DNA of 8,925 nt from Cryomorphaceae bacterium. Lineage in GTDB: Bacteria > Bacteroidota > Bacteroidia > Flavobacteriales > Schleiferiaceae. The number at the start of each line of letters is the position of its first letter. Position 1 is the first letter of the stretch. The translations under genes and the position numbers were made by a program. Shown here in pieces: positions 1-6,370 of the stretch. The DNA is taken from positions 1-8,925 of the forward strand of contig JACESW010000038.1 in NCBI GenBank assembly GCA_013911625.1, given 5' to 3'. A model generated the notes under the pieces. It did not search any database and had not been told where the DNA came from. It saw nothing but the letters and a program-made list of their open reading frames with translations.

Positions 1-1437
1 CCGCAAGGCACGATTAACCTCGTTCCAACGGCCTTCAATGTCGATGATTGTTTAAATATCCTACTTTCGGGCTGGGGTGGTGTCACCAATTCGGGTTTTG
101 TACCCACCTCTGTAGATCAGCTGCCTACAAGCTCAGATGCGCTTCAGACGGCTACCAACGGTTCGGACTTCTACTTTATGGTGCTCGGTAAAAACTTTAC
201 TTCGTTCGAATACGGCTCTTATTTTGGCGGTGCTTCAAGTGCGGAGCATGTAGATGGCGGAACCTCTCGCTTTGACGATAGAGGTAGAATTTACCAAGCA
301 GTATGTGCCGGGTGCGGAGGTAACGATGACCTTCCGACCACACCTGGGGCATTTTCCCAAACCAATAACAGCAGTAATTGTAATCTCGGAGTGATTAAGT
401 TGGACTTTGAAACGGGTATAGAGGCGATCGCTGATGTCGATTTTGATTACCTCATAGATACTACCTGTTACGAGTTGACCCTTCGCCTGTCAAACAGCAG
501 CGTGAACGCCAATGCCTATTTCTGGGATTTCGACCAAGGCGATACTTCTAATCTGGACGAACCTGTAGTTACGTTCCCGAATCTTGGGACTTACGAGGTA
601 ATGCTTGTCGCGATTGATACGGTATGTGACAGTTACGATACTACTTACATAACTATTGAACACGATACAGCCAACTTCCCAACAGCCCTGTGGACACCAG
701 ATTATGTGAGCTGTGATTTATTCAAGGAAGTGGTATTTACTGAAAGTCTTGGAGATGCAGATTACTTTGAATTCAATTTTGGCGACGGGTCTTCTCTAGT
801 GACTACGAATCAAACGGTTCAGCACGCCTACCCATCTACGGGTACCTTCATTACTACAATCACTGCGCGCGATTCATTCTGTGATGTAAGCTCACAAACC
901 GTCCACACCATAGTGTTTGACAACGATGCTAATGTCCCCACCGTTAATGTATTTACAGACAGCTGCAGGTACGGGGGTGTAGATGTGGTATACACCAATG
1001 TGGACAGCACCATGATCTTCCAATGGGACTTCAGTGGAACGCCGGATACCGGTATGATTCCAACGTTCAGGTACCCTGAATCGGGATTAGAAAATGTCAC
1101 CTTAACCATCACCGATACCATTTGTAATCGAGACTACGATTTCGATTTCTTAGCTGATATCGTACGAATTGATGGACGTGTATTTATCCCGACTGCCTTC
1201 ACGCCGAATGGAGATAATGACAATGAAGAATTTAAAATATTCGGAAATAGTTGTTTAGAGAATCCTATTTTCATCATCTACGACAGCTGGGGCAATGAGG
1301 TATTCCGAAGCGAAGACCCGTTCCAAGTGTTCTGGGATGGAACCTTCAATGGAAAAGCCGTGCCTCAAGACGTGTATACCTATAGATTTACCGGCGGCGA
1401 CGAGGTTCGAATGGGTACGATAACGATAATACGCTGA
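1..1437 (+). CDS. Secreted T9SS cargo with propeller-like end, three PKD modules and a gliding-motility C-terminal (type B sorting) domain; 5' partial
   Basis: The frame is open from base 1, so the gene starts before the window; an in-frame ATG at 178 lies inside the domain and is not the start. The visible 478 residues hold, in order: a beta-propeller-like (SBBP-type) segment with a CAGC motif (about 1-136, ending near GVIKLDFE); three PKD-like beta-sandwich modules at about 144-221, 227-306 and 312-389; and a CHU_C-type domain from about 393 to the end, with FIPTAFTPNGD, a YDSWGNEVF strand, WDGTFNG and the terminal TITIIR. In this family the last domain directs export across the outer membrane by the type IX secretion system and attachment to, or release from, the cell surface. 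Each PKD module carries one cysteine near its first strand and one near its last, which suggests a disulfide per module in the oxidising exterior. Likely an adhesin or surface-matrix protein; the ligand cannot be told. It ends with TGA directly against the stop of the convergent desulfurase gene. Confidence 0.9.
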   Translation, partial: PQGTINLVPTAFNVDDCLNILLSGWGGVTNSGFVPTSVDQLPTSSDALQTATNGSDFYFMVLGKNFTSFEYGSYFGGASSAEHVDGGTSRFDDRGRIYQAVCAGCGGNDDLPTTPGAFSQTNNSSNCNLGVIKLDFETGIEAIADVDFDYLIDTTCYELTLRLSNSSVNANAYFWDFDQGDTSNLDEPVVTFPNLGTYEVMLVAIDTVCDSYDTTYITIEHDTANFPTALWTPDYVSCDLFKEVVFTESLGDADYFEFNFGDGSSLVTTNQTVQHAYPSTGTFITTITARDSFCDVSSQTVHTIVFDNDANVPTVNVFTDSCRYGGVDVVYTNVDSTMIFQWDFSGTPDTGMIPTFRYPESGLENVTLTITDTICNRDYDFDFLADIVRIDGRVFIPTAFTPNGDNDNEEFKIFGNSCLENPIFIIYDSWGNEVFRSEDPFQVFWDGTFNGKAVPQDVYTYRFTGGDEVRMGTITIIR

Positions 1438-2580
1438 TTACGCTTCTTCTATCGCGTAGATTTCACGAACAGCATTGAGGAATCCTTTTGCACATTCTAT
1501 TGTGTTGAACTTGCTGAAAGAGACTCTAACAGGCTGATATTCAGACGTCCATTCTCCCAATGCACGTATCACGTGTGAGCCTTGATTAGAGCCTGAAGTA
1601 CACGCGGAACCGCCACTCACATTGATACCTTTCATGTCCAAAGAGAACGTCAGCATGTCATTGTTAGATTTTGGAAAGGCTATGGATAATACAGTGTATA
1701 AGCTTTTGTCCAATTCCGAACTACGTCCAAAGAATCGAACGCCAGGAACGATAGATTGGACCTCTTCGATGATATGTTGCTTTAAAGCCTCTACCTTCTT
1801 TTGATCCTCAGCCATCTCAGCAGTGGCAATCTCAAAGGCTTTACCCAAAGCACAAATCCCAATGGTATTCTCGGTTCCAGCTCGCATATTGCGTTCTTGT
1901 GCGCCACCTTGAATCAATGGTTTAATCTTTAAACCTGAGCGTACATACGCAAAACCAATGCCCTTTGGACCGTGAATTTTATGCGCCGAACACGTCAAAA
2001 AATCATAAGGAGTCTCACTCACATTAATGGGCAGGTGCCCCATGGCCTGAACCGTATCGGAATGGAACAGCGCATCGTATTTTTGACACAAGCCACCTAT
2101 TTCATCCACGGGATTCAAGTTGCCAATCTCGTTGTTTGCAAACATGAGCGAAACCAAGGTCTTTGGCCCCTCCTTCAGCAATGATTCAAGTTCATTCAAA
2201 TCTATATCGCCATGTTCATTCACAGAGAGATATGCAGCTTCTACTTCGCCACGCTCGACCATAAATTCTACGGGATGACCCACGGCGTGGTGTTCAATAG
2301 TAGTTGTTATGATGCGCTTCACGCCAAGATCACGAACACTACAAAAAAGGGCCATGTTATCAGCCTCAGTGCCTCCGGAGGTGAAGAAAATTTCGCTGGG
2401 CTGTGCTCCAATAGTCTGCGCGATACGCTTACGAACTACCTCTACCTCCACCTTAGCACCTCGGCCACTGATGTGGGTTGAAGATGGATTTCCGAAGTTC
2501 TCCATCATGCGAATCATCTCCTCTTTGACGCGAGGTTCTAGTGGAGTTGTGGCAGCGTTGTCTAAGAATATTACACCCAT
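1438..2580 (-). CDS. iscS: Cysteine desulfurase, NifS/IscS family (PLP-dependent)
   Basis: A 380-residue aminotransferase-fold (class V) enzyme that takes sulfur from L-cysteine as an enzyme persulfide, releases alanine, and feeds Fe-S cluster assembly or tRNA thiolation in the cytoplasm. Visible signature residues: FLDNAATTP at 5-13, TSGGTEADN at 67-75, the PLP-stacking His97 in IEHHAV, ANNEIG at 148-153, Asp175 and Gln178 in HSDTVQ, the Schiff-base Lys201 in SAHKIHGPKG, RAGTEN at 233-238, and the sulfur-accepting Cys327 in GGSACTSGS. Length and intact motifs indicate an active enzyme; the SACTSGS loop resembles group I (NifS/IscS) rather than SufS, so the symbol is family-level only. No scaffold, SufE-like acceptor or Fe-S regulator lies next to it; the upstream neighbour on the same strand is glmM, 55 bp away. 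Start is ATG at 2580 with no Shine-Dalgarno sequence, as usual in Bacteroidota. The stop abuts the stop of the convergent secreted-protein gene. Confidence 0.95.
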   Translation of the reverse strand: MGVIFLDNAATTPLEPRVKEEMIRMMENFGNPSSTHISGRGAKVEVEVVRKRIAQTIGAQPSEIFFTSGGTEADNMALFCSVRDLGVKRIITTTIEHHAVGHPVEFMVERGEVEAAYLSVNEHGDIDLNELESLLKEGPKTLVSLMFANNEIGNLNPVDEIGGLCQKYDALFHSDTVQAMGHLPINVSETPYDFLTCSAHKIHGPKGIGFAYVRSGLKIKPLIQGGAQERNMRAGTENTIGICALGKAFEIATAEMAEDQKKVEALKQHIIEEVQSIVPGVRFFGRSSELDKSLYTVLSIAFPKSNNDMLTFSLDMKGINVSGGSACTSGSNQGSHVIRALGEWTSEYQPVRVSFSKFNTIECAKGFLNAVREIYAIEEA

Positions 2581-2605
2581 GGTGGTTTGTAGTAAGTGTT
2601 CTCTC

Positions 2606-2613
2606 CAAAGATA
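2606..2613 (-). promoter_or_regulatory. Candidate -7 promoter box of the cysteine desulfurase gene
   Basis: On the minus strand the gap between glmM and the desulfurase gene reads TATCTTTG, a full match to the Bacteroidota sigma-A -7 consensus TAnnTTTG. It ends 25 nt before the ATG, a sensible 5' leader. The -33 TTG element is not clear: the best-placed triplet is CTG, 18 nt upstream. A perfect 10-bp palindrome, TGAAATTTCA (2624-2633), sits between the two positions. The box suggests the gene can be transcribed independently of glmM (inference). Confidence 0.55.
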
Positions 2614-2635
2614 GAACGAAACGTGAAATTTCAGA

Positions 2636-4015
2636 TTATTTGGCTAAAGCTTCAAGTTCCTGGATGAATCGCTCTCCTAATTCCATGGCTTCAGCCGTAC
2701 TTGGTGCCTCTGTATAAATTCGAATGATTGGCTCCGTATTTGACTTTCTCATATGCACCCAACGGTCTGACCATGTGATTTTTACACCATCAATAGTACT
2801 TAACTCTTCGTGCTGATATTGACCTGCGATAGTTGCAAGCAGGGCATCGACATCAAGTCCCGGAGTAAGCTCTATCTTTTGTTTACCCATAAAGTATTGA
2901 GGGTATGAGGCTTTTAATTCACTGAGCGTTTTTCCTGTTTTCGCTAAATGCGTAAGTGCTAAAGCGATACCAACTAAGGCATCACGACCGTAATGTAATT
3001 CGGGCAGAATGATGCCTCCGTTACCCTCTCCCCCCAGAATGCTATTGGTAGCCTTCATCTCGTTGACCACATTGACTTCGCCTACTGCAGAAGCCGAATA
3101 GGTTGAGCCCTTAGATTCGGCCAAATCCCTCAAGGCTTTGGAAGAACTCATATTGCTTACTACGTGACTTTTTGTGTGCTCAAGCAGGTAATCGGCAACA
3201 AGTACGAGTGTGTATTCCTCGCCGAACATCTTCCCTTTTTCATCTACAAAAGCCAAGCGATCTACATCAGGATCAACCACAATCCCCATGTTGTACTTTC
3301 CTGAGGCGCATTCTTCAATGATTTCCGTCAGATGTTTCTCAAGGGGTTCTGGATTGTGGGGAAATTGGCCCGTAGGTTCAGGATACAGATTATTGTAAGT
3401 CACCCCCATCTTATCTAAAAGCATTGGGATGGCCACTGAACCTGAACTATGTACTGCGTCTATGACTACATTGAATTTCTGATTGGCTACGAGCGTTGCA
3501 TCGACCCTGTCAAGCGCTAATATCTGATCAATATGCCATTGGAGTCCGTCTTTATCTTTGGCGACGGTGCCTAAATCGTCTACTTCAGCAAAAGTGATTT
3601 CGTCACTCTCTGCGAGCGCAAGGATTTCTGCACCATCAGCACCGCTCACAAATTCTCCTTTTTCATTCAATAACTTGAGTGCATTCCATTGTTTAGGGTT
3701 GTGTGAGGCCGTCAAAATGATACCGCCCTGTGCATTGTACCTAGGCACAAGCATTTCAACCGTCGGTGTGGTGCTCAAGCCTGTGTTAATTACATCAATA
3801 CCCAAGCCTTGTAGTGTGGAAACCACTAAATTTTCAATCATTTGACCAGAAGGGCGTGCATCGCGACCAATAACTACGGTACATGCACCGTGTCTCTTTT
3901 TCAGCCAAGCACCATAGCCCGCAGCAAATTTCACTGCATCCATAGGAGTCAAATTATCACCTGCTCCACCGCCGATAGTTCCTCGAATACCTGATATACT
4001 CTTGATTAAAGTCAT
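2636..4015 (-). CDS. glmM: Phosphoglucosamine mutase-like alpha-D-phosphohexomutase
   Basis: A 459-residue cytoplasmic phosphohexomutase with all four domains. Visible motifs: ISGIRGTIGG near the N terminus; the phosphoserine loop TASHNP at 102-107 with Ser104 as the phosphate carrier; the Mg-binding loop DPDVDR at 248-253 (Asp248, Asp250, Asp252); the sugar-specificity loop GGEGNGG at 328-334; and the phosphate-binding loop RKSNTEP at 423-429. The probable reaction is glucosamine-6-phosphate to glucosamine-1-phosphate, on the way to UDP-GlcNAc for peptidoglycan and surface glycans. Caution on substrate: well-studied bacterial GlmM enzymes have GEQSGH in the specificity loop and PMM/PGM enzymes GEMSGH; GEGNGG is the form I associate with Bacteroidota and archaeal-type members, so phosphomannomutase or phosphoglucomutase activity is possible. 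Start is ATG at 4015, preceded by a promoter-like box and no Shine-Dalgarno sequence. It diverges from the TPR-popT operon. Confidence 0.88.
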   Translation of the reverse strand: MTLIKSISGIRGTIGGGAGDNLTPMDAVKFAAGYGAWLKKRHGACTVVIGRDARPSGQMIENLVVSTLQGLGIDVINTGLSTTPTVEMLVPRYNAQGGIILTASHNPKQWNALKLLNEKGEFVSGADGAEILALAESDEITFAEVDDLGTVAKDKDGLQWHIDQILALDRVDATLVANQKFNVVIDAVHSSGSVAIPMLLDKMGVTYNNLYPEPTGQFPHNPEPLEKHLTEIIEECASGKYNMGIVVDPDVDRLAFVDEKGKMFGEEYTLVLVADYLLEHTKSHVVSNMSSSKALRDLAESKGSTYSASAVGEVNVVNEMKATNSILGGEGNGGIILPELHYGRDALVGIALALTHLAKTGKTLSELKASYPQYFMGKQKIELTPGLDVDALLATIAGQYQHEELSTIDGVKITWSDRWVHMRKSNTEPIIRIYTEAPSTAEAMELGERFIQELEALAK

Positions 4016-4033
4016 GGTTAAATGGTTTTACAG

Positions 4034-4064
4034 CGAAGATAGTTGGCCTTTTCGGGCACACCAA
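4034..4064 (-). promoter_or_regulatory. Candidate promoter of glmM
   Basis: Read on the minus strand, TTG (4062-4064) is followed after 20 nt by TATCTTCG (4034-4041), one base off the Bacteroidota TAnnTTTG -7 consensus and within the usual 17-23 nt spacing. The box ends 18 nt before the glmM ATG. It resembles the TATCTTTG box in front of the desulfurase gene. Assigned from pattern only. Confidence 0.45.
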
Positions 4065-4075
4065 CCGTACTCGGT

Positions 4076-4083
4076 CAATTTTG
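4076..4083 (+). promoter_or_regulatory. Weak candidate -7 box for the TPR-popT-aroE operon
   Basis: The 155-bp divergent gap 4016-4170 must hold the promoter of the plus-strand operon. The closest match to TAnnTTTG is CAATTTTG (4076-4083), with five of six fixed bases, but no TTG lies at the right distance upstream; the leader would be about 87 nt. A small inverted repeat TGTTA-A-TAACA (4089-4099) follows it. The true start may lie elsewhere in the gap. No Shine-Dalgarno sequence precedes the ATG at 4171. Confidence 0.2.
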
Positions 4084-4170
4084 GGTTTTGTTAATAACAG
4101 TGTTCATATGTGAAGCGATTAAAATTTTATCTCCTTCAAAAGGACCGCAATACCGAGTAACTTCACTCTA

Positions 4171-5472
4171 ATGAGATTTGAGGACCGTGAGGTACATAGC
4201 TTAGTTCAATCCTATGAGCGTGCATTCGAGAATGATCGCCAGCCCTACTATGACGTAGAAGATCTTGAAACCATCGTAAACTATTACTACGATACGGGAT
4301 CCTTTGAGCAAATGGCTGCGGCCATCAAATTCTCCATTTTACTTCACCCAAATTCTTTAGTCTTCAAAATCAAGGAAATCCAATTGGACCTTGCTACTAA
4401 AGACTTTACAAAAGCCCAGGCGAAGCTCCAGCAAATGGAAGGATTGAGCGATCACCACGTGGAGCTGCTTATCGCTAGAGCCACTTTGTTTATGCATCAA
4501 GGTAAGACGGAGCGTGCTTTAGAGCTGCTCGATAGTGCCCTACAACGTGCTGAGGATCAAGAGGAGATATTGCAGCAAATTATTGATGCACATCTGGCGC
4601 AAGGAGCCTATGAGCACGCCGCTGAAGCGATATTGAAATTGTGCGAACTGGACGAGCGGTTGGACGACGGAACCATTTATCAGCTCGCGCTTTGCTTCGA
4701 CTTCATGCACCAATACGACCGTGCCGTCGAAACCTTCGATCGCTTTATTGAGCGTGAACCCTACAATGCATTACTCTGGTACCAAAAAGCCGCTTTCGCT
4801 CTTCGATTAAATAAAGAGGAAGAAGCCCTTGAATATTTTGATTGGGCGACTACTGCGGACGATGAGTTTCATGCGGCACATTTTGAAATTGGCCGTATCC
4901 ACGAACGAAATGATCGTTTGATTGATGCGATGAATGCCTACCGCTTAAGCATCAGCGAAGAAGTCCCTTCAGGATACATCTACTTCCGAATAGGAATGAT
5001 TGAGCAAGAATTAGGGAGTCTCAATGCTGCCTTGCGCGCTTTTGATCGTGCTGTAGAAGTCGAGCCGGAGCTCGAGGATGTGTATTTAGAACGTGCTAAT
5101 GTTTTGTGTGAGTTAGACCGCCACGAAGAGGCTATTTCGGATTACAAAAAGGTTTGGCTGTTCGGCAATTATGGCGCAGAAGATGTCATTGATTATGTCG
5201 AGGCATTGGTAGAGCTCGACCAATTGGACGAGGCCATCAATATCTTATACCAAGGTGTCGGTCAATTTGAGGACAATGTTCAACTGCGTCTGATTTTGGC
5301 AGGCTACTTGTTTGCCACTGCGTCCTACGAGGAAGCACGAGTTATTATGAATGAATGCCTCGAGCTTGAGCCTACCTCGATAGATTTGTTCCATCAATAC
5401 TTCCCAGCTTTTGGGAAAATACCTGAGATAACCGGTATTTTAGCCGAAATTCAATCGGCGAACGATGCTTAA
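4171..5472 (+). CDS. Cytoplasmic tetratricopeptide-repeat protein coupled to popT
   Basis: A 433-residue, strongly acidic protein made almost wholly of helical TPR units, about ten by eye from residue 33 to 402. The clearest are 97-129 (ARATLFMHQGKTERALELL), 168-199 (LALCFDFMHQYDRAVETFD), 200-232, 268-300 (GMIEQELGSLNAALRAFDRA) and 302-334 (ERANVLCELDRHEEAISDY). There is no signal peptide, membrane span or catalytic domain, so it is probably a cytoplasmic protein-binding scaffold; partner unknown. The ATG at 4171 is the first in frame after an upstream TAA at 4120-4122, which fixes the start. It is first in the operon, and its last codons overlap the DUF368 gene by 8 nt, so the two products are probably made together and may act together (inference). 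I associate this pairing with flavobacterial genomes but cannot confirm how widely it is kept. Confidence 0.9.
   Translation: MRFEDREVHSLVQSYERAFENDRQPYYDVEDLETIVNYYYDTGSFEQMAAAIKFSILLHPNSLVFKIKEIQLDLATKDFTKAQAKLQQMEGLSDHHVELLIARATLFMHQGKTERALELLDSALQRAEDQEEILQQIIDAHLAQGAYEHAAEAILKLCELDERLDDGTIYQLALCFDFMHQYDRAVETFDRFIEREPYNALLWYQKAAFALRLNKEEEALEYFDWATTADDEFHAAHFEIGRIHERNDRLIDAMNAYRLSISEEVPSGYIYFRIGMIEQELGSLNAALRAFDRAVEVEPELEDVYLERANVLCELDRHEEAISDYKKVWLFGNYGAEDVIDYVEALVELDQLDEAINILYQGVGQFEDNVQLRLILAGYLFATASYEEARVIMNECLELEPTSIDLFHQYFPAFGKIPEITGILAEIQSANDA
5443..5459 (+). other. Small inverted repeat just before the popT start
   Basis: GCCGA and TCGGC flank a 7-nt loop inside the last codons of the TPR gene, ending 5 nt before the popT ATG at 5465. 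In mRNA this could form a short GC-rich hairpin that ribosomes finishing the TPR gene would open, favouring translational coupling. A 5-bp stem of this kind is common by chance, so the call rests on position only. A second small stem, TTCCCA/TGGGAA (5401-5417), lies upstream. Confidence 0.25.
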
Positions 5473-6370
5473 ACATTTTCAGCTCTTTCTGAAAGGTATG
5501 GCCATGGGCGCAGCGGATGTTGTCCCGGGCGTCAGCGGAGGAACCATAGCCTTTATTACGGGTATTTACGAGCGACTCATTGGCGCAATATCCTCTATTA
5601 ACAAGCAGACGTTATTGATGCTCTTTAGGGGCCAATTCCGCGAACTTTGGACCGCCATTGACGGTACTTTTTTAGCCGTTCTATTTGCAGGAATCTTCAC
5701 AAGTATTCTCACGCTTGCTTCGGTCCTCACGTTCACACTTGATCATTATCCTATCTTAACCTGGAGCTTTTTCTTTGGTTTGGTTGCCGCCTCCGTCTGG
5801 ATGATGGGCCGAACAGTCAAACAATGGAATATACAGGCGGTAGTCGCTTTTGTGTTTGGAACTATGATCGCTTACGCCATTACTGAAATGAATGCAACGG
5901 CGGGGTCTGAAGCACCATGGTATCTCGTGTTGAGTGGTGCCTTGGCCATTTGCGCCATGATTCTTCCGGGTATCAGCGGGAGTTTTATCCTGTTGCTCTT
6001 GGGTGCATACTCTACCGTCCTCGGTGCAGTTGCGAACAGAGAATTACTCACCATAGCGTACGTAGGAATCGGTGCTGTTTTGGGCTTGCTGTTGTTCTCG
6101 AAAGGATTGAAATACATCTTTGAGCGCTTTTACAACCCGACAATCGCACTGCTCAGTGGCTTCCTCTTAGGGTCATTGAATAAACTTTGGCCTTGGAAAG
6201 AAACCCTTGAGACGTTCATCAAGCATGCAGGTACCGAAAAAGAGGAAATTGTTGCCTTGAGCGTTCGAAATTTAGCGCCGGGAGACGACTGGCCCACGGC
6301 CGTAGTTTTCGCACTTTTTGGTGCCGTTCTTGTTCTAGGCCTAGAATTCGCCGGAAAAAAGATGAAATGA
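5465..6370 (+). CDS. popT: DUF368 membrane protein, PopT-type polyprenyl-phosphate translocase
   Basis: A 301-residue inner-membrane protein. It has two related glycine/proline motifs: ADVVPGVSGGTIAF at 17-30 and ICAMILPGISGSFIL at 162-176. They mark the two halves of the DUF368 fold and probably form re-entrant hairpins. Hydrophobic spans are visible near 67-90, 96-114, 122-140, 152-183, 194-212, 226-240 and 277-296. DUF368 proteins (PopT) were shown in other bacteria, alongside DedA-family UptA, to return undecaprenyl phosphate from the outer to the inner face of the cytoplasmic membrane for reuse in wall and surface-polymer synthesis; that role is inherited here by family, not shown. The loop around 241-275 is polar and charged. 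The start overlaps the TPR gene by 8 nt and the end overlaps aroE by ATGA, so translation of all three is probably linked. Confidence 0.9.
   Translation: MLKHFQLFLKGMAMGAADVVPGVSGGTIAFITGIYERLIGAISSINKQTLLMLFRGQFRELWTAIDGTFLAVLFAGIFTSILTLASVLTFTLDHYPILTWSFFFGLVAASVWMMGRTVKQWNIQAVVAFVFGTMIAYAITEMNATAGSEAPWYLVLSGALAICAMILPGISGSFILLLLGAYSTVLGAVANRELLTIAYVGIGAVLGLLLFSKGLKYIFERFYNPTIALLSGFLLGSLNKLWPWKETLETFIKHAGTEKEEIVALSVRNLAPGDDWPTAVVFALFGAVLVLGLEFAGKKMK

Noticed and set aside
178..180. ATG at 178 as the start of the secreted protein
   Set aside because: The frame is open back to base 1 and the upstream codons continue the same propeller-like sequence, so the gene is cut by the window edge.
828..1121. 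Minus-strand open frame of 97 codons
   Set aside because: Antisense of the PKD modules, whose repeats are clear on the plus strand; no promoter box or recognisable product.
4089..4099. TGTTA-A-TAACA as a firm operator or terminator
   Set aside because: Five-base arms are too short and AT-rich to call, with no second copy seen; kept only as a note on the divergent region.
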